Positions 1-6,219 of a DNA stretch of 22,029 bases are shown piece after piece. The notes below the pieces were generated by a model. The model was not told where the DNA came from and did no database searches. It saw only the letters and a program-made list of their open reading frames with translations. The stretch's first letter is position 1, and each line of letters opens with the position of its first letter. Origin of the DNA: QYQL01 sp041674265 (GTDB lineage Bacteria > Verrucomicrobiota > Verrucomicrobiia > Chthoniobacterales > Terrimicrobiaceae); the NCBI GenBank assembly GCA_041674265.1, contig JBAYWC010000045.1:1-22029 (forward strand), written 5' to 3'. Both the position numbers and the translations under genes were made by a program.

Positions 1-1
1 A

Positions 2-259
2 TGGTTCTTCATTGCCGCAGTCGCGGCCTTTCCTCTGCCTTGGCGGAAAAAACTGTGGGGTGCGTTCATTGGCGTTGTCTTCCTACTGGCGCTCAATCTT
101 GTCCGCATCGTCAGCCTGTATCTCTTGAGAAAATATCTGCCGCATTTTTTTGCAACGGCCCATCTGGAAATCTGGCCCGCCGCATTTGTTGTCGCGGCAG
201 TCATCCTCTGGGCGATCTGGTTGCGGTGGGCAAAGCGTGATGAAGTTTCTCCTCGATAG
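2..259 (+). CDS. xrtH: Exosortase, XrtH-like, C-terminal part (5' end outside window)
   Basis: This is the last ~85 residues of a membrane protein that runs in from the left edge in frame 2 and stops at TAG 257-259. What is seen: a loop with PLPWRKK, a hydrophobic helix ending LNLVRI, then a His (ATAHLEIWP), another hydrophobic helix and a basic tail. Exosortases and archaeosortases use a Cys-Arg-His triad; the Arg of NLVRI and the His ~20 residues later fit the last two members, while the Cys would lie upstream of the window. The family cuts a C-terminal sorting signal from secreted proteins at the inner membrane. The spacing and the overlapping partner gene point to the exosortase H subtype (IPTLxxWG-CTERM substrates), but no substrate is in the window. 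Subtype is inferred; family membership is fairly secure. Confidence 0.72.
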   Translation, partial: WFFIAAVAAFPLPWRKKLWGAFIGVVFLLALNLVRIVSLYLLRKYLPHFFATAHLEIWPAAFVVAAVILWAIWLRWAKRDEVSPR

Positions 260-872
260 CAAAGCCCTTTGGAAATTCGCGTGGCTGTTCGTGCTCACCT
301 ACGGTCTCCTGATCGCGCCGTGGCCGAACTGGAACGATTTTTGCTCCGGTTATTACCGCGCCATGTGCAATGCCACCCTCACGCATCTCCCCGGCGACAT
401 GATCCTGCGATTTGAGAAAACCACCGTCCGGCTCCGCCCCAATCTCTCCACAAGCATCAGCATTGGAAACGAACGGAAAATCGACCGGCAGGGACGATAC
501 CCGGCAACAGTTCTTCAATCAGACACACGGGCATTGGCATGGACTCCGACCGCTCTTCTTGTCGCCCTCATCCTGGCGACCCCTTTGACGTGGAAACGAA
601 AGCTTTGGGCGCTCGCTCTCGGCCTCTTGGTCATTCACGCCTACATCCTGCTCATCACGGCGCTCTGGATCATCAATCGTTCCACGGAAGTTGCCCTTGT
701 CACCCTGACCGGATGGCAGAAGGACTTTGCCGAAGCGCTTGAATACACGTTCGTCGAACAACTCGGGATCAGCTTCGTCATTCCGGTTTTGCTTTGGTTT
801 CTCGTGATGCTCTATCTGGAAAAGGCTGGCATTTTCGAACCTTCGGGCGGACAATTTCAAAAAGGGCGTTGA
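240..872 (+). CDS. Exosortase-associated membrane protein (XrtH partner)
   Basis: A 210-residue integral membrane protein. It starts at ATG 240, inside the exosortase gene, so the two reading frames overlap by 20 bp and are probably translationally coupled. One hydrophobic segment lies near the N-terminus (about residues 12-30, ending in IAPWP). A polar, presumably periplasmic stretch of ~85 residues follows, with a YRAMCNATL patch. Three further hydrophobic helices occupy roughly residues 98-116, 121-143 and 171-192. Exosortase H is commonly encoded next to a dedicated membrane protein of about this size and topology, so I infer that role from position and topology; no catalytic motif is visible. 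It ends 10 bp from the convergent fabH, leaving no room for a separate terminator. Confidence 0.6.
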   Translation: MKFLLDSKALWKFAWLFVLTYGLLIAPWPNWNDFCSGYYRAMCNATLTHLPGDMILRFEKTTVRLRPNLSTSISIGNERKIDRQGRYPATVLQSDTRALAWTPTALLVALILATPLTWKRKLWALALGLLVIHAYILLITALWIINRSTEVALVTLTGWQKDFAEALEYTFVEQLGISFVIPVLLWFLVMLYLEKAGIFEPSGGQFQKGR

Positions 873-882
873 ATCGGTCGGA

Positions 883-1899
883 TCACCATTGCACGACGGA
901 ACTCGCGTAGGTGAGTCCGCCGCCAAAGACGACCAGCAGAATGTAATCCCCGACCTGGAATCGTCCCATGCGGTTGGCTTCGTCCAGGGCGATGGCCACG
1001 GCGGCCGCGGAGGTGTTGCCGTAGCGGTCGAGATTGATGTGGAATTTGCTCATCGGCACGTTGAGGCGGGACGCCATCGCCTCGATGATGCGGATGTTCG
1101 CCTGGTGGGGGATGATGCACTTGAGGTCGTCGGTCGCGAGCCCGCTTTGCTCCAGGGCTTTCTGCGCGGCCTTCATCATCGAGGTGACAGCCTGTTTGAA
1201 CGTTTCGCGCCCGTTCATGTGGAGGGTGTTGAGTTTTTGGTCCGCATTCTCCCTGGTGATCGGCATGGCGCATCCTCCCCCCGGCATATGGAGAATGTCC
1301 CCGTAATTTCCGTCGCTGCCCATGAACGTCGTGATCACTCCATGCGAGCCCTCGCGGTTCCGCAAAACCGCGGCCCCCGCCCCGTCGCCGAAGAGCACGC
1401 AGGTGTTCCGGTCCTGCCAGTTGACAATCGAGCTGAGCTTGTCGGCACCGATGACAAGCGCGGTGCTGTAAGTGTGGTTGGCGATGAATTGCTGCGCGAT
1501 TTCCACGGAATAGAGAAACCCGGAGCAGGCCGCGTTCACATCGAAACACGCGGCATTTTTGGCACCGATCAGCTTCTGGACATGGCAGGCGGTCGAAGGG
1601 AAAAACGTATCGGGCGTGATCGTGGCGACCAGGATCAGGTCGATCTCTTCCACGGTCACCCCGGCATTTTCCATGGCCCGCTTCGCGGCCCCGGCCGCGA
1701 GGTGGCTCGTGAACTCGCCTTCTTTGGCGATGCGGCGTTCCCGGATCCCGGTCCGATCCATGATCCATTGGTCGGAAGTCTCAACGATGGCCTCGAGGTC
1801 GGCGTTCGTCAGGATCCGTTCCGGAACATAGCTCCCGGTGCCAATGATCGAAACGGTGCGGTTAGGCTGGGGCGGCTTGGCCTTTGGGGACTTTTTCAT
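883..1899 (-). CDS. fabH: 3-oxoacyl-ACP synthase III (KASIII)
   Basis: 338 residues. FabH condenses acetyl-CoA with malonyl-ACP and starts each round of cytoplasmic fatty-acid synthesis. The Cys-His-Asn triad is visible: C125 in DVNAACSGFLYS, H265 in PHQANIR and N295 in YGNTSAA. The N-terminal GTGSYVPE and the DRTGIRERR segment are also typical. I chose ATG 1899 because it is the last in-frame ATG before the conserved core; it leaves a lysine/proline-rich extension of about 13 residues. The start lies inside plsX, with 38 bp of overlap, so coupled translation is likely. It is the last gene of the DUF177-rpmF-plsX-fabH operon and runs up to 10 bp from the convergent exosortase-partner gene. 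Confidence 0.96.
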   Translation of the reverse strand: MKKSPKAKPPQPNRTVSIIGTGSYVPERILTNADLEAIVETSDQWIMDRTGIRERRIAKEGEFTSHLAAGAAKRAMENAGVTVEEIDLILVATITPDTFFPSTACHVQKLIGAKNAACFDVNAACSGFLYSVEIAQQFIANHTYSTALVIGADKLSSIVNWQDRNTCVLFGDGAGAAVLRNREGSHGVITTFMGSDGNYGDILHMPGGGCAMPITRENADQKLNTLHMNGRETFKQAVTSMMKAAQKALEQSGLATDDLKCIIPHQANIRIIEAMASRLNVPMSKFHINLDRYGNTSAAAVAIALDEANRMGRFQVGDYILLVVFGGGLTYASSVVQW

Positions 1900-2896
1900 G
1901 ATGTGATTGGATCGCTTCGACAATGCGCCGGTTGACTTGCTGCCCCACCGCCGCCCGGGCCACCCGGATCGCATTGCGGAGAGCCCGCGCCGAGGAGTTG
2001 CCGTGGGCTTTGATGCAGATCCCGTTGACACCGAGAAGCGGGGTGCCGCCGTATTCATCCGTGCTCGTCCGGTTTTTGATCGAACGAAACGCGCCCCGGC
2101 ACAGGAGGGCGCCCAGCAGCCGGACAGGATTCTTTTTCAGTTCCTCACGGAACCAGCCAAAAAAGGATTTGGCGAGGCCCTCGATGGTTTTCAGGACGAT
2201 ATTGCCGACGAACCCGTCGCACACCACGACTTCGACCGGCTTCCGGAAGATGCCATGTCCTTCGACATTGCCGGCAAAGTTGATCGGGGCCGTGGAGAGC
2301 AGCGCGTGGCATTCCCTGGCAAACTCGGTTCCCTTGGAAGCTTCCGTGCCGATGTTGAAAAGCCCGACCTTCGGCTCGGGGCAGCCCAGGAGTTCCCGGT
2401 AATAAATGCTGCCCATGACGGCGAACCCGACGATATGCCCGGGGTCGGGGTCGATGTTTGCGCCGCCATCGATCAGGAGGAAGACTCCTTCATCCGCGGG
2501 AATCAAAACGGCCAGGCCCGCGCGGTCGATCCCCGGCAGGGTCCTGAGCTTGATGGTCGCGGCGGCCACGAGCGCGCCGGTATGTCCGGCGGAAACGATC
2601 GCGTCCGCCGTGCCGTTCTTCACGAGATCCACGGCCCGGCTGACCGAGGAATCTTTTTTTTTCCGGACGCTGTCGATGCCGCTGTCGCTCATGTCCACGA
2701 CCTGGGAGGCATGATGAACCGAGATCCGTTCCGTCAACCCTTCGGTATCGTGGCGCAACAGCTCCTCGCGGACTTTTTTTTCGTCGCCGACAAAGACGAC
2801 GGATACGTCGGGAAAATCGCGGAGCGCGGCTATGGCGCCTTCCACGGGATTCCCCGGAGCAAAATCCCCGCCCATCGCATCAAGGGCAATTTTCAT
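1862..2896 (-). CDS. plsX: Phosphate acyltransferase PlsX
   Basis: 344 residues, the usual family length. PlsX makes acyl-phosphate from acyl-ACP, the donor for PlsY in phospholipid synthesis, and works at the inner face of the membrane. The N-terminus MKIALDAMGGDFAP is the family hallmark. Other PlsX-like segments are the serine/lysine-rich loop DSVRKKKDSS, SAGHTGALVAA, the VVCDGFVGN motif and the C-terminal GGTPLLGVNGICIKAHG. The start at 2896 is set by this N-terminus. It follows rpmF by 24 bp and overlaps fabH by 38 bp, the conserved order in many bacteria. Nothing appears truncated. Confidence 0.97.
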   Translation of the reverse strand: MKIALDAMGGDFAPGNPVEGAIAALRDFPDVSVVFVGDEKKVREELLRHDTEGLTERISVHHASQVVDMSDSGIDSVRKKKDSSVSRAVDLVKNGTADAIVSAGHTGALVAAATIKLRTLPGIDRAGLAVLIPADEGVFLLIDGGANIDPDPGHIVGFAVMGSIYYRELLGCPEPKVGLFNIGTEASKGTEFARECHALLSTAPINFAGNVEGHGIFRKPVEVVVCDGFVGNIVLKTIEGLAKSFFGWFREELKKNPVRLLGALLCRGAFRSIKNRTSTDEYGGTPLLGVNGICIKAHGNSSARALRNAIRVARAAVGQQVNRRIVEAIQSHHEKVPKGQAAPA

Positions 2897-2920
2897 GCGG
2901 GAGAAACCCGGCCCGCCGGA

Positions 2921-3103
2921 TTATTCGGCGCCAAGCGTCAGGACCTGCCGTTTATTGTAGTATCCGCAGGATGGGCAGGCGATGTGCGGGAGCACGCTGG
3001 CTCCACATTGCGGGCATTTCCCAAGTTTTGGCGCGCGCCAGCGGTTCGCGGCTTTGCGCGTGCGCAGCCGCATCTTTGAAGTTTTGCGTTTGGGGACTCC
3101 CAT
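2921..3103 (-). CDS. rpmF: Large-subunit ribosomal protein bL32
   Basis: 60 residues, the normal length for L32. The N-terminus MGVPKRKTSK is diagnostic. Four cysteines (C30, C33, C43, C46) form the zinc-ribbon pattern C-x2-C...C-x2-C, so this is the zinc-binding (C+) form. It lies 15 bp after the DUF177 gene and 24 bp before plsX, which is the classical arrangement tying ribosome production to membrane-lipid supply. The start codon is fixed by the conserved N-terminus. Confidence 0.97.
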   Translation of the reverse strand: MGVPKRKTSKMRLRTRKAANRWRAPKLGKCPQCGASVLPHIACPSCGYYNKRQVLTLGAE

Positions 3104-3118
3104 ATAAATGTTTTGTGA

Positions 3119-3559
3119 TTAGTTTTTCAGCTTGTCTAGTGCATCCCATGCCGACGCACCCTTTTCCGGTGGATGCAGGCTGGTGCGCGGGGCACCGGCT
3201 GGGCACTCTGCTCCCGAATCGCATCTTGGATGCGGGGGCAAGAGGAGATGAATATCCTCCCGCACGAACGGGGTCAAGTCTATCTGTTCGTTGCCGGTCA
3301 GTTCGGTTTGAAGGGAAAACGGGTCTGCCGCGATGGCTTTTTCCAAATCCGCAAGGCAGACGACACACTGCATGCGGACCCGCACGGAGACCCGGCCTGT
3401 CGCGAAGAGCCCCCCCTCGCTCAGGCCCACGTCCAGGGAATAGGACAAGGGGGAGACAGCCACCGCCCCGGCGTCCTCCAAATCGAGCCGGGCGGTGTCC
3501 TCTTCCCCCTCCAAATGGAGGGTGCCCCCTTGCGGGATCTGGCGAATATGAACTTTCAT
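3119..3559 (-). CDS. DUF177/YceD family protein
   Basis: 146 residues from ATG 3559. An upstream in-frame ATG at 3604 would add 15 low-complexity residues and is less likely, because the conserved fold begins at MKVHIRQIPQGG. Family traits: a beta-rich N-terminal half, a CVVCLADLEK segment in the middle, an acidic PFVREDIHLLLPP segment, then a shortened cysteine pair (CDSGAEC) and a terminal WDALDKLK. YceD proteins are encoded just upstream of rpmF in very many bacteria and are linked to 23S rRNA/ribosome biogenesis; the exact role is not settled. It is the first gene of the four-gene operon. The second cysteine motif is simpler than in most homologues I recall. Confidence 0.88.
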   Translation of the reverse strand: MKVHIRQIPQGGTLHLEGEEDTARLDLEDAGAVAVSPLSYSLDVGLSEGGLFATGRVSVRVRMQCVVCLADLEKAIAADPFSLQTELTGNEQIDLTPFVREDIHLLLPPHPRCDSGAECPAGAPRTSLHPPEKGASAWDALDKLKN

Positions 3560-3611
3560 GCCCCTGCCATTGCTAGCACCCGCGAGGGCGCCGGTCAACG
3601 GCACCGAACTG

Positions 3612-4397
3612 TCACACTTGTCCGGAAGGCGATCTTTTCAATCCGGCGCGGACCAGGAAAGTGGTCCCCTGATTGATGCGGCTCTCGACGCTGATCCGTC
3701 CGCCCATCTCGTCCAGGAGACTTTTGACGATGGACAAGCCGAGGCCTTCGCCGGGCTGGATCCTGCTTTCCGGGAGGCTGCCGCGGAAAAACGGCTGGTA
3801 AATGCCGGGGATATCCTCCTGCGCGATGCCGCATCCCGTGTCCTCAACCTTGAGGCAAAATCCCGCGGTGTCCGGATGATCGGCCTTTTCGATGGCCGCA
3901 TTCAGGGTGACATTTCCCGCCGAAGTAAATTTGATCGCATTGGTGAGGAGGTTGCCCACGACTCTCCGCCAGTGGGATTCGCTGAAAAGGAAGCGTCCGC
4001 GGACTTCCGGTGAGAAAAAGAAATGGATTTTAAGTCCCTTGTCCTGCGCGACCGGCCTGTGAACAGCCACGACCGCCTGAAGGACCTCCAGCAGGCTCCC
4101 GCCTGCCATGCCCGGATCGGCCCCGGCTTTTTTGCCGCGGGTTTCGAGACACATCAACATTTTCTCAAGGATTTCCGCCGATTGGATGCCCGACCGCAGC
4201 CATTCGGCCGGCTCTCCTGTCAGTCGGGCGGTTTTCAACAACTCGAGGCTCATGACGACGCCGTTCAATGGCGTTTTCAGGTCATGGAGAAAGTTTCTGA
4301 GAGAATCCGCGTTGCCTGGCTGAAGGGGGGGAGGATCTTCACGGACGAGATTTGCCCGGTTTTTTCCGGAGGCGGCAGCGGTGGTCGTGAGATGCAT
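3612..4397 (-). CDS. Soluble histidine kinase, HisKA + HATPase only
   Basis: 261 residues. The phospho-acceptor H38 lies in the H-box LHDLKTPLNG. The ATP-binding domain shows the N-box (N149, N153 in NLLTNAIKF), G1 (D186-T-G-C-G190), F-box (PFF at 202-204) and G2 (GEGLGLS at 216-222). There is no transmembrane segment, PAS, GAF or HAMP domain: only ~30 polar residues precede the H-box, so sensing must be cytosolic or come from a partner. The usual response-regulator gene is absent from both sides. Instead it starts 4 nt after the stop of an RHH DNA-binding protein gene. It is followed 52 bp later by the DUF177 operon on the same strand, so some co-transcription with that operon is possible. 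Confidence 0.9.
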   Translation of the reverse strand: MHLTTTAAASGKNRANLVREDPPPLQPGNADSLRNFLHDLKTPLNGVVMSLELLKTARLTGEPAEWLRSGIQSAEILEKMLMCLETRGKKAGADPGMAGGSLLEVLQAVVAVHRPVAQDKGLKIHFFFSPEVRGRFLFSESHWRRVVGNLLTNAIKFTSAGNVTLNAAIEKADHPDTAGFCLKVEDTGCGIAQEDIPGIYQPFFRGSLPESRIQPGEGLGLSIVKSLLDEMGGRISVESRINQGTTFLVRAGLKRSPSGQV

Positions 4398-4401
4398 GGG
4401 T

Positions 4402-4596
4402 TCAATGCCGCCGAAAATCCCGGTAATCGTCCAGGAGGGTTTCCACGAGGCGGGACAAGCTGATCCGCCGCTTTTTGGCCAGCTCGTAGGCTTTCCGTTT
4501 TTTCACAAGCGGGATTCGCAAGGTGAGCGCGCGAGGGGATTCAGCCGACGCATCGCTGTTCTTGGACTTTCCTCCAAACTGTGAATGATACGTCAT
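4402..4596 (-). CDS. Ribbon-helix-helix DNA-binding protein, coupled to the kinase
   Basis: 64 residues if started at ATG 4596. A much longer in-frame reading exists upstream, but that part runs antisense through the divergent RHH gene and has no domain character. The C-terminal half reads as an RHH (MetJ/Arc) fold: strand ALTLRIP, a basic first helix (VKKRKAYELAKK), turn RISLS and a second helix (RLVETLLDDYRDF). The N-terminal ~28 residues are Ser/Lys-rich and probably disordered. The start codon lies inside the CGTCAT repeat array, so the protein is a candidate autoregulator. Only 4 nt separate its stop from the kinase start. It resembles the divergent RHH protein and the two may be ancient paralogues. 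No Shine-Dalgarno sequence is seen. Confidence 0.68.
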   Translation of the reverse strand: MTYHSQFGGKSKNSDASAESPRALTLRIPLVKKRKAYELAKKRRISLSRLVETLLDDYRDFRRH

Positions 4597-4617
4597 AAGA
4601 CCGTCATAATGACGTAT
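4588..4617. promoter_or_regulatory. Operator-like array: three CGTCAT half-sites between divergent RHH genes
   Basis: Seen directly: CGTCAT at 4591-4596, again at 4602-4607 (11 bp apart, about one helical turn), and its complement ATGACG at 4609-4614. ATACGTCAT (4588-4596) and ATGACGTAT (4609-4617) form a perfect 9-bp inverted repeat with a 12-bp spacer, and CGTCAT-A-ATGACG is itself a perfect palindrome. RHH dimers usually bind tandem or inverted short sites about one turn apart, so I infer autoregulation by one or both flanking RHH proteins. Confidence 0.65.
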
Positions 4618-4686
4618 AGCAGGGCCGGACTTTTCCGCAAACAGAAATTGCGGACATTGTCGGTATGGCGTAAGAATCGGCGTGAG

Positions 4687-4944
4687 ATGGGAAGAATCAA
4701 TCTCCAAAGTGAGAGCACGACACTGCGTTTGTCCCCCGCGCGGAAAGCGAAGGCGCATGCCCTTGCGGAGTCCCTCAACCTCAGCCTTGCCCAGTTCATC
4801 GAGCTTTTGATCGACCGGGCCGATTCTCCGGAGAGTGACGAGCAAAGGATCCGGTCGATTGTCCGGGAGGAAATCGAGCAAAGCCTCCCGAAAATGCTGG
4901 TGCCCGGAAAGTATCCCAAGGCAGGCCGCCGCAAGAAATCCTGA
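4687..4944 (+). CDS. Ribbon-helix-helix DNA-binding protein, divergent
   Basis: 85 residues from ATG 4687. In-frame ATGs at 4609 and 4585 would add an arginine-rich stretch encoded partly by the operator-like repeats; 4687 sits just before the predicted fold and is preferred, though 4609 cannot be excluded. The fold reads: strand STTLRLS, helix ARKAKAHALAES, turn LNLSLA, helix FIELLIDRA. An acidic linker, a helical segment (EQRIRSIVREEIEQSL) and a basic tail (KAGRRKKS) follow. The C-terminal helix is extra relative to a minimal RHH protein and could be an oligomerisation or partner-binding element. No toxin gene is adjacent, so it is better viewed as a transcription regulator than an antitoxin. 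It is convergent with the aldo/keto reductase gene. Confidence 0.62.
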   Translation: MGRINLQSESTTLRLSPARKAKAHALAESLNLSLAQFIELLIDRADSPESDEQRIRSIVREEIEQSLPKMLVPGKYPKAGRRKKS

Positions 4945-4974
4945 TTTTCTTGCGGGATAAACCGGAAAGCCGTT

Positions 4975-5010
4975 TTTCTCCGCGCGCTCCGCGGCTCTGC
5001 GTGAGAAATC
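4975..5010. repeat. Possible short dispersed repeat (CTCCGCG...CTCTGCGTGAGAA type)
   Basis: The 134-bp convergent gap between the RHH gene and the reductase contains CTCCGCGCGCTCCGCGG followed by CTCTGCGTGAGAAAT. From memory, strings of this form occur as non-coding dispersed repeats in many bacterial genomes. Only one copy is present here, so this is a recollection and not a demonstration. Confidence 0.22.
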
Positions 5011-5078
5011 GCTGAATTTTGGACTGAACCGCGCCCGCAAGCGGTGGGGATTGGATCCGCGCGGCCGCCTCTGATGCC

Positions 5079-6065
5079 TCAATGCGGCCCCTGGATGAAA
5101 GGGGCGACTTCTGTTTTATAAAAGAGCCGGAGTTGCTCTTGCAGGGCCGGCGCGAGGGGAGGCATGTTTGTCGCCTGCGCATTCGAGGTGGCATAAGCGG
5201 GCTTGCTGGATCCGGGAATCACCACGGAAACCGCTTTTTGGTCGAGGATATAGCGCAAGGCCATTTGGGGCAGGGTCATGCCGTGGGGCACGAGCGACTG
5301 CAGTTTCGCGACCAACCGCGCGCCCCGCTCGAGAGGAAGACCGCAAAAGGTGACGCCTTCGTCATCGGCGGGCCGGCCCGCCGGGTCGGGGCTCCCGGTA
5401 TAGCCGGACGGCAGGGGTGGCGGACCGGTGAGATGACCGCCGAGCAGTCCGTCCGCGAGCGGCAGCCGGACGACGATGGCCACGCCTTTCTGAATGGCAA
5501 GAGGGAAGATCTCCTGCTCCGGTTTTTGGCGAAGGATGTTGTAGACGAGCTGCAAGGAGGCGAGGCCGGGTTGTTCCAGGCAGATCAGGGCCTCTTCGAC
5601 CGTCTCGACGCTGGCGCCGAAATCGCGGATTTTTCCCTCGGCTTTCAAGCGGCGAAGCCAGTCGAATATTTCCCCGTTCCCGAGCACATCCGCTGGCACG
5701 CAGTGCAGCTGGGTGAGGGGGAGGGCGGGGATGCCCAGGCGCTTGAGCGAGGATTCCGTGGCGCTTCGGATGGCATCCCACGAATAGCCGGAAGGATACA
5801 TCCCGCGGGCTCTCCCGACCTTGGTGGCGACAAGGAAATTCCCCCTGCGTTCCTTGAGAAAGTGGCCGAGAATTTCCTCGCTGCGGCCATTTCCATAAAC
5901 GTCGGCGGCATCGAAAAAATCGATGCCGGAGTCCGCCGCCGCGATGAGAATCCCGCGCGCGCGCATGTCGCTGAGCCCGCTCCAGTCCGTGCCGCCAAGC
6001 TGCCAGCACCCCAAACCGATTTCCCCGACGGTATGACCGGTCCTGCCGAATAGCCGAGCGTCCAT
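5079..6065 (-). CDS. Aldo/keto reductase
   Basis: 328 residues from ATG 6065; an upstream ATG at 6116 would add 17 residues before the conserved ARLFGRTGHTVGEIGLG opening. The family is a TIM barrel using NADPH to reduce aldehydes or ketones. The catalytic tetrad is visible: D52 and Y57 in DAADVYGNG, K82 in VATKVG and H121 in TQLHCVP. The C-terminal VSVVIPGSSKP segment is typical of the NADPH-binding loop. Substrate cannot be told. It is monocistronic as far as seen, convergent with the upstream RHH gene and divergent from the APC permease with 154 bp between starts. That gap holds a purine-rich run (around 6121-6145) but no clear promoter. Confidence 0.93.
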   Translation of the reverse strand: MDARLFGRTGHTVGEIGLGCWQLGGTDWSGLSDMRARGILIAAADSGIDFFDAADVYGNGRSEEILGHFLKERRGNFLVATKVGRARGMYPSGYSWDAIRSATESSLKRLGIPALPLTQLHCVPADVLGNGEIFDWLRRLKAEGKIRDFGASVETVEEALICLEQPGLASLQLVYNILRQKPEQEIFPLAIQKGVAIVVRLPLADGLLGGHLTGPPPLPSGYTGSPDPAGRPADDEGVTFCGLPLERGARLVAKLQSLVPHGMTLPQMALRYILDQKAVSVVIPGSSKPAYATSNAQATNMPPLAPALQEQLRLFYKTEVAPFIQGPH

Positions 6066-6219
6066 GACATCCCTAGAATGGGGCCTGCGGGGCAGATTTT
6101 CAAAGAGATTATTCAATCGCCGGGGGAGGGGAGCGGGGAGGGCGCGCGTTGCCTCAAGTCACGATTGCGATTGACGAAATCCAAACGATTCCGCAAAAGG
6201 GTCGGCTGATTTTTTCCTC

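Noticed and set aside
4402..4944. RHH proteins as antitoxins of a toxin-antitoxin system
   Set aside because: Neither RHH gene has a small toxin-like gene next to it; one neighbour is a histidine kinase and the other a convergent reductase.
4597..5082. N-terminal extension of the minus-strand RHH protein to 226 residues
   Set aside because: The extension lies antisense to the divergent RHH gene and its operator and has no recognisable fold.
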